In this document: positions 33,213-42,036 of the stretch, one piece after another
Layout: each line of letters starts with the position of its first letter
Numbering within the stretch: position 1 is the first letter of the stretch
Source of the DNA: a virus
DNA: 64,000 nucleotides
Virus record (IMG/VR): IMGVR_UViG_3300024265_000035
Location: 38,389 to 102,388 of that record
Strand: one strand, 5' to 3'
Made by a program: the position numbers and the translations under genes
The notes under the pieces: generated by a model
The model's database searches: none
What the model was told of the DNA's origin: nothing
The model's input: only the letters and a program-made list of their open reading frames with translations

Positions 33213-34375
33213 TATGATATTTTCCTGTACTTAGATGTTAGAGTACGTTTAAGCATCGTGATTTCGAGTGCATTGAGATCTGCCACGAACCCGTCTACTT
33301 TCTTCTCCATCTTCATGAGGTACTCATCACGCTTCTGAACTGCCTTAGCAACGTCATCTGACGTATCGAGTGCATCCTCTTGAATAGCCATCATCTCTGC
33401 TCTGAGCACTTTGGATCTTTCTGGATCAATCTTTCCCATCGTGCCACGTGCATTCTCAGAGACATCAATCTTTGGGTACCCATTCACGATAATCAAGTAG
33501 AATGGACCTACCTCACCAGTTCCTTCACTGTCTCCAATGTAGAACTCCATGTAGAGCTCACCCTTCTCAACATCTTTCTTTACGCCCTTCTCCTTAACTT
33601 CGAAGCCCGCAGATTCAAGCGAATTCTTTATTGTCCCCGCTGCGTCTTTCAGTGCTTTCTCGGACTTCTTTGCAATATTCTTCTGCATGCCCTGAAAGGT
33701 TTTATCAGCGAGGACTGCTTGCTTTGAGAGTTTGCTTACGTACTCGTCCCAACTACTTCCGCTCTTTTCCTCACGGAAGATCGACTCAGTTATGCTCGCT
33801 ACGAGCCTATTAAGAGATTCTTTCTTTCCATGTTTCTTCGAAGCTGGAGCTTTGGTCTTGGGATCTTTTTCTTTTTCAGCAGCTTTCTCAGGATGCTTGC
33901 GTAATTGCTCAACATCTTTCTTCATCGCTGCAAGCTTTGATGGATCCCTTGGTGGAAATCTACTGAGCTCAGAGCGACGTGCGGCTAGCTTCGTTGGAAA
34001 TTCACCGACCTCTTTCGAGCCTTGCTTCTTTCCTGGATTCGGTGCATAGAGGACGTACCCCTCACCACCCTGTTTCTTTCGAACGATCTCACGGACCTTA
34101 CTCCTAATGACCTGACGCAGTGCATTCTCTGCGAATCCTTTCTTGATCATCTCAGCTAGCTTGACGTACTCGTTCTCATCAAGCATGCCTTCCACGATGC
34201 CAGATGATTCCTCATCAAGACCACAGAAATAAGCAATTGCTTCAACAACACTAAGGGTCTCATTCATGTCGAGCATCTCGTCGACTTTCTTCTTCCTTTT
34301 CTTGATGCCAACTGGTACCTGGAACCCCGCGATTCCACCGACACCAGAAAATTCTTTTAGTGTCTTCTTAGCCAT
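33212..34375 (-). CDS. Lys/Glu-rich head core protein, 387 aa
   Basis: The N terminus MAKKTLKEFSGVGGIAGFQV precedes a helical region (AEMIKKGFAENALRQVIRSK), a long charged low-complexity linker (KHPEKAAEKEKDPKTKAPAS) and a C-terminal domain with beta strands (GELYMEFYIGDSEGTGEVGP). Position between portal and protease suggests a prohead core protein comparable in place to T4 gp67/gp68; no sequence match is claimed. Shares a base with the protease gene at its end. Confidence 0.6.
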   Translation of the reverse strand: MAKKTLKEFSGVGGIAGFQVPVGIKKRKKKVDEMLDMNETLSVVEAIAYFCGLDEESSGIVEGMLDENEYVKLAEMIKKGFAENALRQVIRSKVREIVRKKQGGEGYVLYAPNPGKKQGSKEVGEFPTKLAARRSELSRFPPRDPSKLAAMKKDVEQLRKHPEKAAEKEKDPKTKAPASKKHGKKESLNRLVASITESIFREEKSGSSWDEYVSKLSKQAVLADKTFQGMQKNIAKKSEKALKDAAGTIKNSLESAGFEVKEKGVKKDVEKGELYMEFYIGDSEGTGEVGPFYLIIVNGYPKIDVSENARGTMGKIDPERSKVLRAEMMAIQEDALDTSDDVAKAVQKRDEYLMKMEKKVDGFVADLNALEITMLKRTLTSKYRKIS

Positions 34376-35234
34376 TAGAGTTTAATTCCTCCACGAGCTT
34401 GCAATAAAGCAGCATGTCTTCAACGTGTGAACTATGAGATTCTCTCAGGTTCAATTCACGAAGCATGTTTTCAGCGTCTTTTAATTTCTTTATCATCTGC
34501 TTATCTTCATGAATTTCTTTTACACCATGAGCAGACTGCATCTCAAATAGAAGTCTCTTTCTTTCAACAACGAGCATTGCAGTAACGAGTCTAGAACTAT
34601 TCTCTGATGCTAGAGCAACGACATACTTCTTGAGCAATCTCTTCTGTGACTCACACAATGTATCATTGTATCGCTCATTGAATTTCTTGACAGTAATTGA
34701 ATAAACCAGAGGATCGATCTTTTCAGTTATAGCATGTCTCTTTGTATCGACTGACATGTAGTTTATGAGTGCTTCTTCGAGATGTACTCGCTGGACGCTC
34801 TCGTTGATAGTACTCTTCGGATTACACCCGTTAATCAACATCTGGATCGATGCGTATGCTTTGTAGTCAGCAAACTTGTAATCAGAGAAGAGATTCTTTC
34901 CGAATGCACGATGAATCTCCTTGATTGCATTGCTCTTCTTTATGTCTATCAGTCTATGATCAAGCTTCTTCGCTACAATGATAACTTCTGCCAACACTCG
35001 ACGTGCGACATTCGGTTTTACACCTCGAGTTGAAGCTATAATTTCAAAGAGCTGTCTCTCCTTTGCCATCGGTTGGCCAGCAGCAAAGTACTTCTTTGTA
35101 ATTGCCAGGGCACACTTATAGCTTCGAGAGTCCTTGTCGATCAACGACTCAGACATCTTTCTAACGAGAAATTCATAGACTAACCCAGAATTCCTGCGCT
35201 TATTATGCTTAAACCTCATCTTCTTAGAGCTCAT
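34368..35234 (-). CDS. Conserved phage protein next to portal, 288 aa
   Basis: A basic, helical protein opening MSSKKMRFKHNKRRNSGLVY and EFLVRKMSESLIDKDSR. Proteins that start with RFKHNKRRN and lie next to portal genes occur in several T4-like phages, but the function is not known to me. The C-terminal half is helical (ERKRLLFEMQSAHGVKEI). A head assembly role is inferred. It follows the portal by 38 bases with ribosome site GGAGAAT and overlaps the next gene by eight bases. Confidence 0.6.
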   Translation of the reverse strand: MSSKKMRFKHNKRRNSGLVYEFLVRKMSESLIDKDSRSYKCALAITKKYFAAGQPMAKERQLFEIIASTRGVKPNVARRVLAEVIIVAKKLDHRLIDIKKSNAIKEIHRAFGKNLFSDYKFADYKAYASIQMLINGCNPKSTINESVQRVHLEEALINYMSVDTKRHAITEKIDPLVYSITVKKFNERYNDTLCESQKRLLKKYVVALASENSSRLVTAMLVVERKRLLFEMQSAHGVKEIHEDKQMIKKLKDAENMLRELNLRESHSSHVEDMLLYCKLVEELNSNG

Positions 35235-35272
35235 ATTGTTGATGTCTCCATTCTCCTATGGATTTAATCTAA

Positions 35273-38200
35273 CTAGGAAGAATTCTTAGTGCTGTATCCT
35301 CTATAGAGATTTTCTTTAAGAATGCTATTCGTTTTTCTAAGGTCATTTTCAAATTTCTCTACTCTAGCCAACGAAGATTGCACATACTGACCGATTGGGT
35401 CGGGTTCATTTGATTCTGTCACATTCTCAGAAAATGGGTTTGATATCATTCTTTTTATTGATCTCATATCGAAAGGATCAGATGCTGTCTGTTTCTCAGT
35501 ACCGAATACATGGTTAAACAAGTCTTCACTCGGGTCAAATAAGTCCTTACCCTTGTTAACTGATACCTCTGAGCTACAGCCGCGGCTTCCAGGGTTATGT
35601 CTTTCGTCACCTTCGCCAGACTCATCGATTTCACTTTTATCTTCTTCGCACTCATCTTCATCTTTTAATAGAATAGGTGCCATCGATAATGTTAGTTCAT
35701 CGTCATTCTGGTCATCGTAGTCGACGCCAGCTTCAAGTTCTTCTTCGCCGCCGAGTGATGTTGGCAGTTCTTCTTCTCCTGGTATTGCTTCACCGCCTGG
35801 CTCTGGTTCTGCTCCTGGTGCTGCACCTATGCTAGGTTCTTCTTCATCAGTCTCTGGTTCAGCAGTTATGCCATCAAGCTCCATCTGGAATAACTTATCA
35901 GCGCGCATCTCATCCTGCATCTCTTCAATTTCTTGTTTCGACATGCCAAGGATGTCACGCCATGTCTGTGTCTTGCTGACCATGCCCTCCTGGACAGAAC
36001 CTGCAATCTCAAGCTTTAGTCTCCATAGTTCAAGTTTCTGCTGCTCAGCAATCGTAGATGGATTAGCCATCTTAATATCATAATCGATTAGCTCGTTATC
36101 ACGGAATCCAAGAAGATAAAGATGGATAATCGCGATTTTCATGAGCTCTGAGAGCACAATCTTCTGAATTCGCTGAATTGTCCTTGAGAATCTAACATCT
36201 TCTTGCGCAAGTGTCGCTTTAGATCCCACATCACCCTCATATCCGAGGTACGCCTTTGGAATCTGAAGTGCTGCAAAGAGCTTATTCTGAATATACTCTA
36301 CATCTTCGATATCGCCAGTGAATTGACCACCCGGCAATGTTGTAATGTCTGAACCCTTCCCGTCTCTTTGGGGCAGGAAGTAATCTTCATCGACAGAGAG
36401 AGGGTTGTAGCGAAGATCGACACGTCCTGTGGCTGCATCAATAATCTTGCTTCTCTTCAGTCTATTCTGGATCTGCTCCATCTCTGCTGGCACATCTTCT
36501 GGTTTGACGTTACCAACTTCAATCTTAAAGACTCTCCTCTCAGGAGACCTCACGATCCTGTAGACTAGCATTGCATCCTCGATGAGGATAAGCTGACGCC
36601 AAATGCGTCGTGCTGGTTCAATGATGCTAGCACCATATGGCAAGAAGTTATCATTACCCAGAAGTCTAAAATGAATGATCTGCCATGCTTCCAGGATCAT
36701 GTTGCCCTGTGTCAGCCACCTGAATCGGAATGCGAACGGATTCTTTGGATCATAGCCTTCTTCCCTCTCTACCTCATTGATAGGAATCGGGAGCATGTTC
36801 AGAATTCCATTCTGCTCACTTGCATCCACGAACAATATGAAATCACCGTATTTGCACAGGTTTCTTACCCACGAATGCAGGTTAAACTCGATATTAAGAA
36901 TATCAAAGAACAGCGTCTCAAGAATATTCTTGATTTGTTGGTTATCAGACTCAATCTCGATCATGTGGCCTTTCTCATCCACATTCGTTACTTCATCTGC
37001 GTAGATATTCAGAGCAGAAGCAATCTCTGGAGTGTTATGTGATATTACTGAATCTGTTGCAAAGTTCTTGTATTTGTCAACTGTTAAATCATATACGTCT
37101 TCATGTCCATAATATTCAACAGACACAACCTTACAATTGTTGTAGTTTCTACAGAAGTCTGCAGTACTCTTATAACCGTGTTGTTTAACTCTACCTTTAA
37201 TTTTCATGGGCGTGACATCTAACTTTCTCACAAGATCCATGCCTTTCATGTTTGGTGTCCATGCATCACAGATCATTTGAAACGTTAGAGAATCATCCCA
37301 TCTTGGGTTTTTACTTCCTGCATTATCCCAACCGTGGTTTTTCCACTCGGAATTATATGTTTTCGCAAAGATCTCCCAATTAGCGAAACTATATCTTTTT
37401 AATTTTCTCTTTATAACATTGGGATCGGTATCAAAAACTTTGCATGTCTCATAGAGATTAAATCCGTTATTCTCAGCGGCTTGTAAAATCTTTGCAAATG
37501 TTATATCTCGACGCTCAGCAGGATTATTCTCCTTCATGAATTTCGAATGTTCACGTTTGAACTTCTCAATCCACTCACTATTCTTTTCGTAGTTCCACTT
37601 ATGTTCTTTGTTATAAATAATCCTATGAAGACGTGAATGATCATCACGATTCATTATCTCAAGATTTTCTGGTCTATTATCAAACTTTAAGAAATTCTTA
37701 TGATGGACTACTTCATTTTCTTCCATGATTCTATCAGAAGACCATTCAGCAATCATTTTATGTTCTGTCTGCCACCCGTTTTTCGTATCGGGTGTCATTG
37801 AATAGATATACTGATAGTGTTCTGTGTCAAATCTACCTTTAGGCGAACGAAATGAACGACGATAGAATGGCATCATAGAATCACCAGCAACTAATCCACA
37901 GATCTTCCTATAAGATCCGTCTCTTAACATGAGTCTATGGTCAGATGTTCCTATGATTTCTTTTCCATTATCGAATGTTACTTTCCACGCGTGTTCTGTT
38001 CTTGTTTTTCTAGCTTGCTTAGCTATAGCAGGAACAATCTGTCCAACTTCATGGTCATAAGAAAAAACAACAAACTCTTTCTCAAGACCATATTCTTCAG
38101 CTAGTTCTTTAATTGTCTTATATCCACCAGGTACAGCTATAAGTGTACTTCCTAGAATGCAATATTCCATTTCTGAGTAATCTGCATACCTCGCCAGCCG

Positions 38201-38392
38201 CTCGTACTGTCCATATGATGCAAGAGAGTTAACGTAGAGCGACGAGAGCTCTTTTCTATACGCGCGTGCAGTGCCCTGAGGCTCGTACATTTTCGAGCTA
38301 CTCGCGACCTTGTGGCGTACGACGGGACCGTTGCGGAACAGCCTAGTTAACTGAGCCCAGATACTCTCTTGTTGTCTAATCAGTGGTGGCAT
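35273..38392 (-). CDS. Portal protein (gp20-like) containing an intein
   Basis: The 1039-residue precursor. Residues 1-77 and 454-1039 form the 663-residue portal; residues 78-453 are an intein. Portal features are NIYADEVTNVD, HFRLLGNDNFLPYGASIIEP, RIVRSPERRVFKIEVGNVKP and LPGGQFTGDIEDVEYIQNKL followed by LQIPKAYLGYEGD, the standard T4 gp20 core. It forms the 12-fold ring at the head vertex used for packaging and ejection. The C-terminal 180 residues are acidic and flexible. Splicing must be efficient for a working portal. It precedes the head genes and follows a zinc-ribbon gene by eight bases. Confidence 0.93.
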   Translation of the reverse strand: MPPLIRQQESIWAQLTRLFRNGPVVRHKVASSSKMYEPQGTARAYRKELSSLYVNSLASYGQYERLARYADYSEMEYCILGSTLIAVPGGYKTIKELAEEYGLEKEFVVFSYDHEVGQIVPAIAKQARKTRTEHAWKVTFDNGKEIIGTSDHRLMLRDGSYRKICGLVAGDSMMPFYRRSFRSPKGRFDTEHYQYIYSMTPDTKNGWQTEHKMIAEWSSDRIMEENEVVHHKNFLKFDNRPENLEIMNRDDHSRLHRIIYNKEHKWNYEKNSEWIEKFKREHSKFMKENNPAERRDITFAKILQAAENNGFNLYETCKVFDTDPNVIKRKLKRYSFANWEIFAKTYNSEWKNHGWDNAGSKNPRWDDSLTFQMICDAWTPNMKGMDLVRKLDVTPMKIKGRVKQHGYKSTADFCRNYNNCKVVSVEYYGHEDVYDLTVDKYKNFATDSVISHNTPEIASALNIYADEVTNVDEKGHMIEIESDNQQIKNILETLFFDILNIEFNLHSWVRNLCKYGDFILFVDASEQNGILNMLPIPINEVEREEGYDPKNPFAFRFRWLTQGNMILEAWQIIHFRLLGNDNFLPYGASIIEPARRIWRQLILIEDAMLVYRIVRSPERRVFKIEVGNVKPEDVPAEMEQIQNRLKRSKIIDAATGRVDLRYNPLSVDEDYFLPQRDGKGSDITTLPGGQFTGDIEDVEYIQNKLFAALQIPKAYLGYEGDVGSKATLAQEDVRFSRTIQRIQKIVLSELMKIAIIHLYLLGFRDNELIDYDIKMANPSTIAEQQKLELWRLKLEIAGSVQEGMVSKTQTWRDILGMSKQEIEEMQDEMRADKLFQMELDGITAEPETDEEEPSIGAAPGAEPEPGGEAIPGEEELPTSLGGEEELEAGVDYDDQNDDELTLSMAPILLKDEDECEEDKSEIDESGEGDERHNPGSRGCSSEVSVNKGKDLFDPSEDLFNHVFGTEKQTASDPFDMRSIKRMISNPFSENVTESNEPDPIGQYVQSSLARVEKFENDLRKTNSILKENLYRGYSTKNSS
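37034..38161 (-). mobile_element. Intein with HNH endonuclease in the portal
   Basis: The intein starts at Cys78 (CILGSTLIAVPGG) and ends at His452-Asn453, followed by Thr454 as the first residue after splicing. Block B is GTSDHRLML, block F VYDLTVDKYKNFATDSVIS, block G SHN then T. A homing region is inside: VVHHKNFLKFDNRPENLEIM and RDDHSRLH, the HNH core with DNA-binding helices following. It joins EMEY and TPEIASAL. Hint elements at both ends suggest a functional protein-splicing element. Confidence 0.93.
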
Positions 38393-38400
38393 GTTCTATT

Positions 38401-38835
38401 TTAAATCTTCGAAATCTTGTCAATTATATTTTGATAAGATTTCTTATACTCTGGCGAAATTAATTCATTGCTTTTAGCAATTTCAACCATTTTTTTTATC
38501 AATTTCCAATCTACATTTGAAGCTAACTTTGCATTTGTCGTATCATGTGTTACTTGTCCAGAACTATTCGTAGATCTGCCATTCACAACAAAGCTAACAA
38601 GTTTTTTTCTATCTGAATCTGATATTTCTCCATCTAACCACGGAGCATCGGCACTACTGGCTAATGAAATTATTTGTTTCAATTCTTCTTTTGAAAAATG
38701 ACTAGCTATGTCAGCTCCTGAATGTCTACACCCGGGATTTTTGCAATCTACATCATGCATTCCCACATATGCACCTGGTTCCCCACATTCTGGACAGTCA
38801 GCTTCAAAGAGATATATGTTATGTATTTGCTTCAT
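38401..38835 (-). CDS. Zinc-ribbon protein with leader, 144 aa
   Basis: The N terminus MKQIHNIYLFEA matches the shared leader with LFE at residues 9-11 followed by Ala-Asp. Next is a four-Cys element, CPECGEPGAYVGMHDVDC and NPGCRHSG, and then a helical domain of 100 residues (SKEELKQIISLASSADAPWL). Function unknown. It lies between the ADP-ribosyltransferase-like gene and the portal. Like the small capsid-side genes it may be an internal head protein with a DNA- or RNA-binding zinc ribbon. Confidence 0.6.
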   Translation of the reverse strand: MKQIHNIYLFEADCPECGEPGAYVGMHDVDCKNPGCRHSGADIASHFSKEELKQIISLASSADAPWLDGEISDSDRKKLVSFVVNGRSTNSSGQVTHDTTNAKLASNVDWKLIKKMVEIAKSNELISPEYKKSYQNIIDKISKI

Positions 38836-38836
38836 A

Positions 38837-39346
38837 CTACGATTTTACCATGTAACCCTTGATATAATTAGCAGGAATATTAGAAGGATACATTACCTCT
38901 GCAAGTTCCCAATATCTAGGGTTTCCTTTGCCTTTCTTTTTCCATGTCTCATGGTCATAGATCCTGGTATCTCTCTTTGATGTAACGAATTTATCCCACA
39001 TGTTCGACGGAAGCTGCACTACAATAACAGCTCTCTCACTCATCGGTGCGCTCTTGACAGCTTTAGAGCGCCTGAAATCCCTCTCGCCACCTGCTCCTGC
39101 CATTGCAGCATAGCCGCGTGCAGTAAACGGATCTAACGCTAAATAAACTCCGACACCTTTTGCTCCATGGCCAGCCTGAAGTCCTCCCTTTGATATCTTA
39201 TCGAGATTGCTAATGTGAGTACCATGAAATAAGATACCAGTGTCCTGCCACCAAGCGTTCTCATCGAACGACCATGGCATCTCCCTCATGTTTAGTTCAT
39301 CAAACTTCTCAATGATGAAGATCTCGTCAAGTCGTGGCCAACTCAT
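38837..39346 (-). CDS. ADP-ribosyltransferase-like protein with leader
   Basis: The 169-residue product starts at ATG 39346 inside the terminase stop (ATGA overlap). Residues 39-82 show the NAD-binding core of the H-Y-E type: ILFHGTHISNLDKISKGGLQ with His41, then GVGVYLALDPFTARGYAAM with Tyr68. The final conserved Glu is probably in WELAEVMYP. The N terminus MSWPRLDEIFIIE resembles the leader and has IIE at residues 11-13. T4 injects the head-borne ADP-ribosyltransferase Alt; this protein could be a small counterpart. The target is unknown. Confidence 0.75.
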   Translation of the reverse strand: MSWPRLDEIFIIEKFDELNMREMPWSFDENAWWQDTGILFHGTHISNLDKISKGGLQAGHGAKGVGVYLALDPFTARGYAAMAGAGGERDFRRSKAVKSAPMSERAVIVVQLPSNMWDKFVTSKRDTRIYDHETWKKKGKGNPRYWELAEVMYPSNIPANYIKGYMVKS

Positions 39347-41028
39347 TTGCTTGAAATCAACCAACCTAAATTTTCTACAGTACCATCAGGCAGCACTAGT
39401 TCGTACGGATTAACTCCTGGACTAGCAGATATCCTGTCATTTGCTTTAACAAATCTAGGATCCTTCGTAGCTCCCGGTATCTGAGTGTGATCTGTCACGT
39501 TTTTACTAATTAGACCCAACAATGTCTTGCTCATATCTTCAGTTAACATGTTTGGAGAAAGAAATGTTTCTTTTACCCAGCATGCAAGAGCCATGGAAAT
39601 AACGAGATCATCGTTATAACCCTTCATTGCTTCAGGTTTGCCATTGTTCCAGATGAACTTTCTTAGTTCTTCAAGCATTCGATTTGATCGAATCGTTATG
39701 TTTCTCGTTCGAATATACTCCTCGAACTTCTGTAGCATTAGCGGTCTTGTGCGAACAGATGTCGTAAACCCTGGAACATACTCTGTCATTGATGGAAGTG
39801 GCAGAGCTGCATTAAATGACTGCCCTGGCTTAAAGTCTCCCTTACGTGAGAAATAGATATTCTCATATTCAGCTAACTTAATGTGTTCTAAGCATGCTAG
39901 CCCGACTGAATTGTTCTCTACAACAAGAAGTGCTCCATTATAGTCATTCCCTGTACGGACAAGTAATTCCGCAAACTGATCAGGTGGAACTTTTGCATAG
40001 TACTCAGCATGCTGTGTCAGTGTGCCAATATCAAAGATATGTGCTCCAGAATAGTCATTCCCATCTCCTCTGGCAACATCTGCAGTAATCATATACTGAA
40101 TCACTGGCTGCGGTGGTGTCCACACGTGGAGTTTTCTATCCCAGTTTTCGAATGAGACAGGTGGAAGAATTGTATTATCTTGGATCCACTGCATCTGTTC
40201 AGATGTGATAAAGTTATCACCAGATGCATTGAAGTTGCACTCAAGCTCCTGTGCAACCTCTCGCTTGTCCATTCCAGCTGTTTCTTTTTTGAACCAACTG
40301 CTTATCTTGTATCCGGGTCTTACTGGATCATCTTCAAGATCATTAATCCCATTCTCATCGATGACTCGCTCAGGATGCACATACCACATGAGCTTCGTTA
40401 ATTTAAACTCATTCTCCCCCGTGTCAGCACCAACAAAAATCTTGTGGAACGTATTTCCGATGCCTTTCGGAGTCGACATCATTACGACACTACCACCAGC
40501 TGTAACAACCGGACGAAGACCAGTCCAGATCTCCTCCATGTTCTCAATATGAGCAGCTTCATCGATGATTAGCAATGAACCTGCTTCTGAACGGCCAGCA
40601 TCCTTGGCTGTTGAGACAGCCTTGATACGTGAACCATTTGTCAGCTCGATTGAGAATACGTTGTTTGCAACGACTGACGTGAGCATCAGCCATGCTGGTA
40701 GATTCTTGATCGCTGTGGCGACCTTGCGAATGATATTTCTCGCTGTCTCTTTCTTTGTTGCTATAACGACGATATTCTTATCACGTCGGAATAACATCAT
40801 CCATGTAGCATATGCAGCTGTGGTCTCAGAGATACCCAGCTGTCGTGCTTTTAGAATGCAGTTGAAGCGATTCTCTTGGTAGTCCTTTAGCAGGGTTGCT
40901 TGATAGTCGTACAAGTCAAAGGGAATTAATCCTCTGACTGGATGCTGAATCTTTACATAATTTCGTATGAAATATTCAGGATCAGTGCCACACTTTATGA
41001 TCTCAGCTTTTAAGGACTTCCTGTTCAA
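39343..41028 (-). CDS. Terminase large subunit, gp17-like
   Basis: The 561-residue packaging motor and nuclease. The ATPase has an adapted Walker A loop, KARQLGISETT (60-70), Walker B with catalytic Glu, LLIIDEAAH (152-160), and the coupling STPKGIGNTF. The nuclease domain contains MITADVARGDGNDYSGAH with Asp317, VVENNSVG (Glu in the middle) and YNDDLVISMALACW. No intein is present. The small subunit could be one of the unrecognised genes upstream (41040 or 41507) but nothing confirms this. Confidence 0.95.
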   Translation of the reverse strand: MNRKSLKAEIIKCGTDPEYFIRNYVKIQHPVRGLIPFDLYDYQATLLKDYQENRFNCILKARQLGISETTAAYATWMMLFRRDKNIVVIATKKETARNIIRKVATAIKNLPAWLMLTSVVANNVFSIELTNGSRIKAVSTAKDAGRSEAGSLLIIDEAAHIENMEEIWTGLRPVVTAGGSVVMMSTPKGIGNTFHKIFVGADTGENEFKLTKLMWYVHPERVIDENGINDLEDDPVRPGYKISSWFKKETAGMDKREVAQELECNFNASGDNFITSEQMQWIQDNTILPPVSFENWDRKLHVWTPPQPVIQYMITADVARGDGNDYSGAHIFDIGTLTQHAEYYAKVPPDQFAELLVRTGNDYNGALLVVENNSVGLACLEHIKLAEYENIYFSRKGDFKPGQSFNAALPLPSMTEYVPGFTTSVRTRPLMLQKFEEYIRTRNITIRSNRMLEELRKFIWNNGKPEAMKGYNDDLVISMALACWVKETFLSPNMLTEDMSKTLLGLISKNVTDHTQIPGATKDPRFVKANDRISASPGVNPYELVLPDGTVENLGWLISSK

Positions 41029-41039
41029 AAGAAGTCTCC

Positions 41040-41423
41040 CTATAGCTCATATGTGCGTGACGACCTGTAGTAGTATCTATTATTTAATGAGACCTTCTCG
41101 ACACTACCGCAACGCTCTGCTTTACGTTCTTTGAGCTTTAAGGCAGAACGAGTACGTGACTTGAAATCAGCTTTCAAGCGCTTCTCGTACTCCTTGAGAT
41201 ATGTTTCTGCCTGAGCGTCGACCTCTTTTATTCTCGATGGAAGATCGATCTCAAAACAATGGTAGGTAACCGTCATTTGGTTACCATTGTGGAACTTTAC
41301 TTTGAAGCCATAACCAGCATGATCCGAGATCATATCCTCGGTAATCTGGTTAATCATCGCGGTTTTATCCGCAGTCTGCTCGTACGGTGTTCCTTGTACT
41401 TCGTAGCTCTCTACATTTGGCAT
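41040..41423 (-). CDS. Hypothetical 127-aa protein before the terminase
   Basis: ATG 41423 is chosen because AAGGAG lies ten bases upstream; the frame extends to 41450. The protein has a charged helical C-terminal half (EYEKRLKADFKSRTRSALKL) and a short beta section (GYGFKVKFHNGNQMTVTYHC). No family recognised. Position just before the large terminase makes a small terminase or packaging accessory role possible but it lacks a visible helix-turn-helix. Confidence 0.5.
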   Translation of the reverse strand: MPNVESYEVQGTPYEQTADKTAMINQITEDMISDHAGYGFKVKFHNGNQMTVTYHCFEIDLPSRIKEVDAQAETYLKEYEKRLKADFKSRTRSALKLKERKAERCGSVEKVSLNNRYYYRSSRTYEL

Positions 41424-41506
41424 GCTCGATTTCTCTCCTTGGAAAATCAATCAAGTCATGCATAAGTAGATACTTTTTTCTAAAAAAGCCGAAAAATTTA
41501 GTTCCT

Positions 41507-41731
41507 CTAACTATTTCCCTGCAGCATATCACTAAACTTTTCAATCGTTTTCTCATCTGGTCGCCAACCGTCTTTCCACCTCTGTTCACGGCCTTCAACG
41601 AATTCAATAAAACAATGTGTGCAGCACTTATAATCATAATACGTGTGGTTTGACTTGCTTCCCTTCATGATACTCCTGCATACAGGACACCACATAGGTA
41701 CACGCAGTGATTTTCTCATTTCTTCATTCAC
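41507..41731 (-). CDS. Zinc-ribbon protein, 74 aa
   Basis: A small protein with two Cys pairs, MWCPVCRSIMKG and CCTHCFIEF, then a conserved aromatic tail GREQRWKDGWRP. The start is taken as GTG 41731, overlapping the preceding stop (GTGA), with GGGTGA upstream; ATG 41719 is an alternative. Similar small zinc-ribbon proteins occur in T4-like phages with no assigned role. Confidence 0.6.
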   Translation of the reverse strand: MNEEMRKSLRVPMWCPVCRSIMKGSKSNHTYYDYKCCTHCFIEFVEGREQRWKDGWRPDEKTIEKFSDMLQGNS

Positions 41732-42036
41732 TTGATCACCCAAAAACTAAATTTTTCAACCACATTTTTACCACTATCTGCAGCTGCTCTCAATCTTACC
41801 ACACATACACCATCGGGTATTGTCTCATTGAGTACAAAAGTACAATTAACTTTTCTTCCCCACCTGCGTACGTCGACTTCCATAAGGTCATTATTCGCAT
41901 CAAGTATCTTAACATCGACGTCATGACAGTTCTTGAATAGTTTTGGATTGAGGACTATCTTAAAACTGTATTCACATAATTCGTGATATGTCTCACGAAG
42001 ATCAAAGACAACTATATTACCATCGAATTTCTTCAT
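41728..42036 (-). CDS. Beta-rich hypothetical protein, 102 aa
   Basis: The alternating pattern (FSFKIVLN-like strands, VDVKILDANNDLMEVDVRRW, VNCTFVLNETIPDGVCVVRL) suggests an Ig-like beta sandwich. No catalytic or membrane feature is present. The start joins the spanin-like gene and the end overlaps the zinc-ribbon gene. The role is not known. Confidence 0.5.
   Translation of the reverse strand: MKKFDGNIVVFDLRETYHELCEYSFKIVLNPKLFKNCHDVDVKILDANNDLMEVDVRRWGRKVNCTFVLNETIPDGVCVVRLRAAADSGKNVVEKFSFWVIK

Noticed and set aside
37034-38161. Annotating the portal insert as a separate homing endonuclease gene or group I intron
   Set aside because: The frame is continuous and the protein-splicing residues are at both ends, which fits an intein.
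38393-38424. TTGACA before the portal gene as a promoter
   Set aside because: The nearest good -10 box, TAAAAT, is only 14 bases away; the 17-base position is poor.
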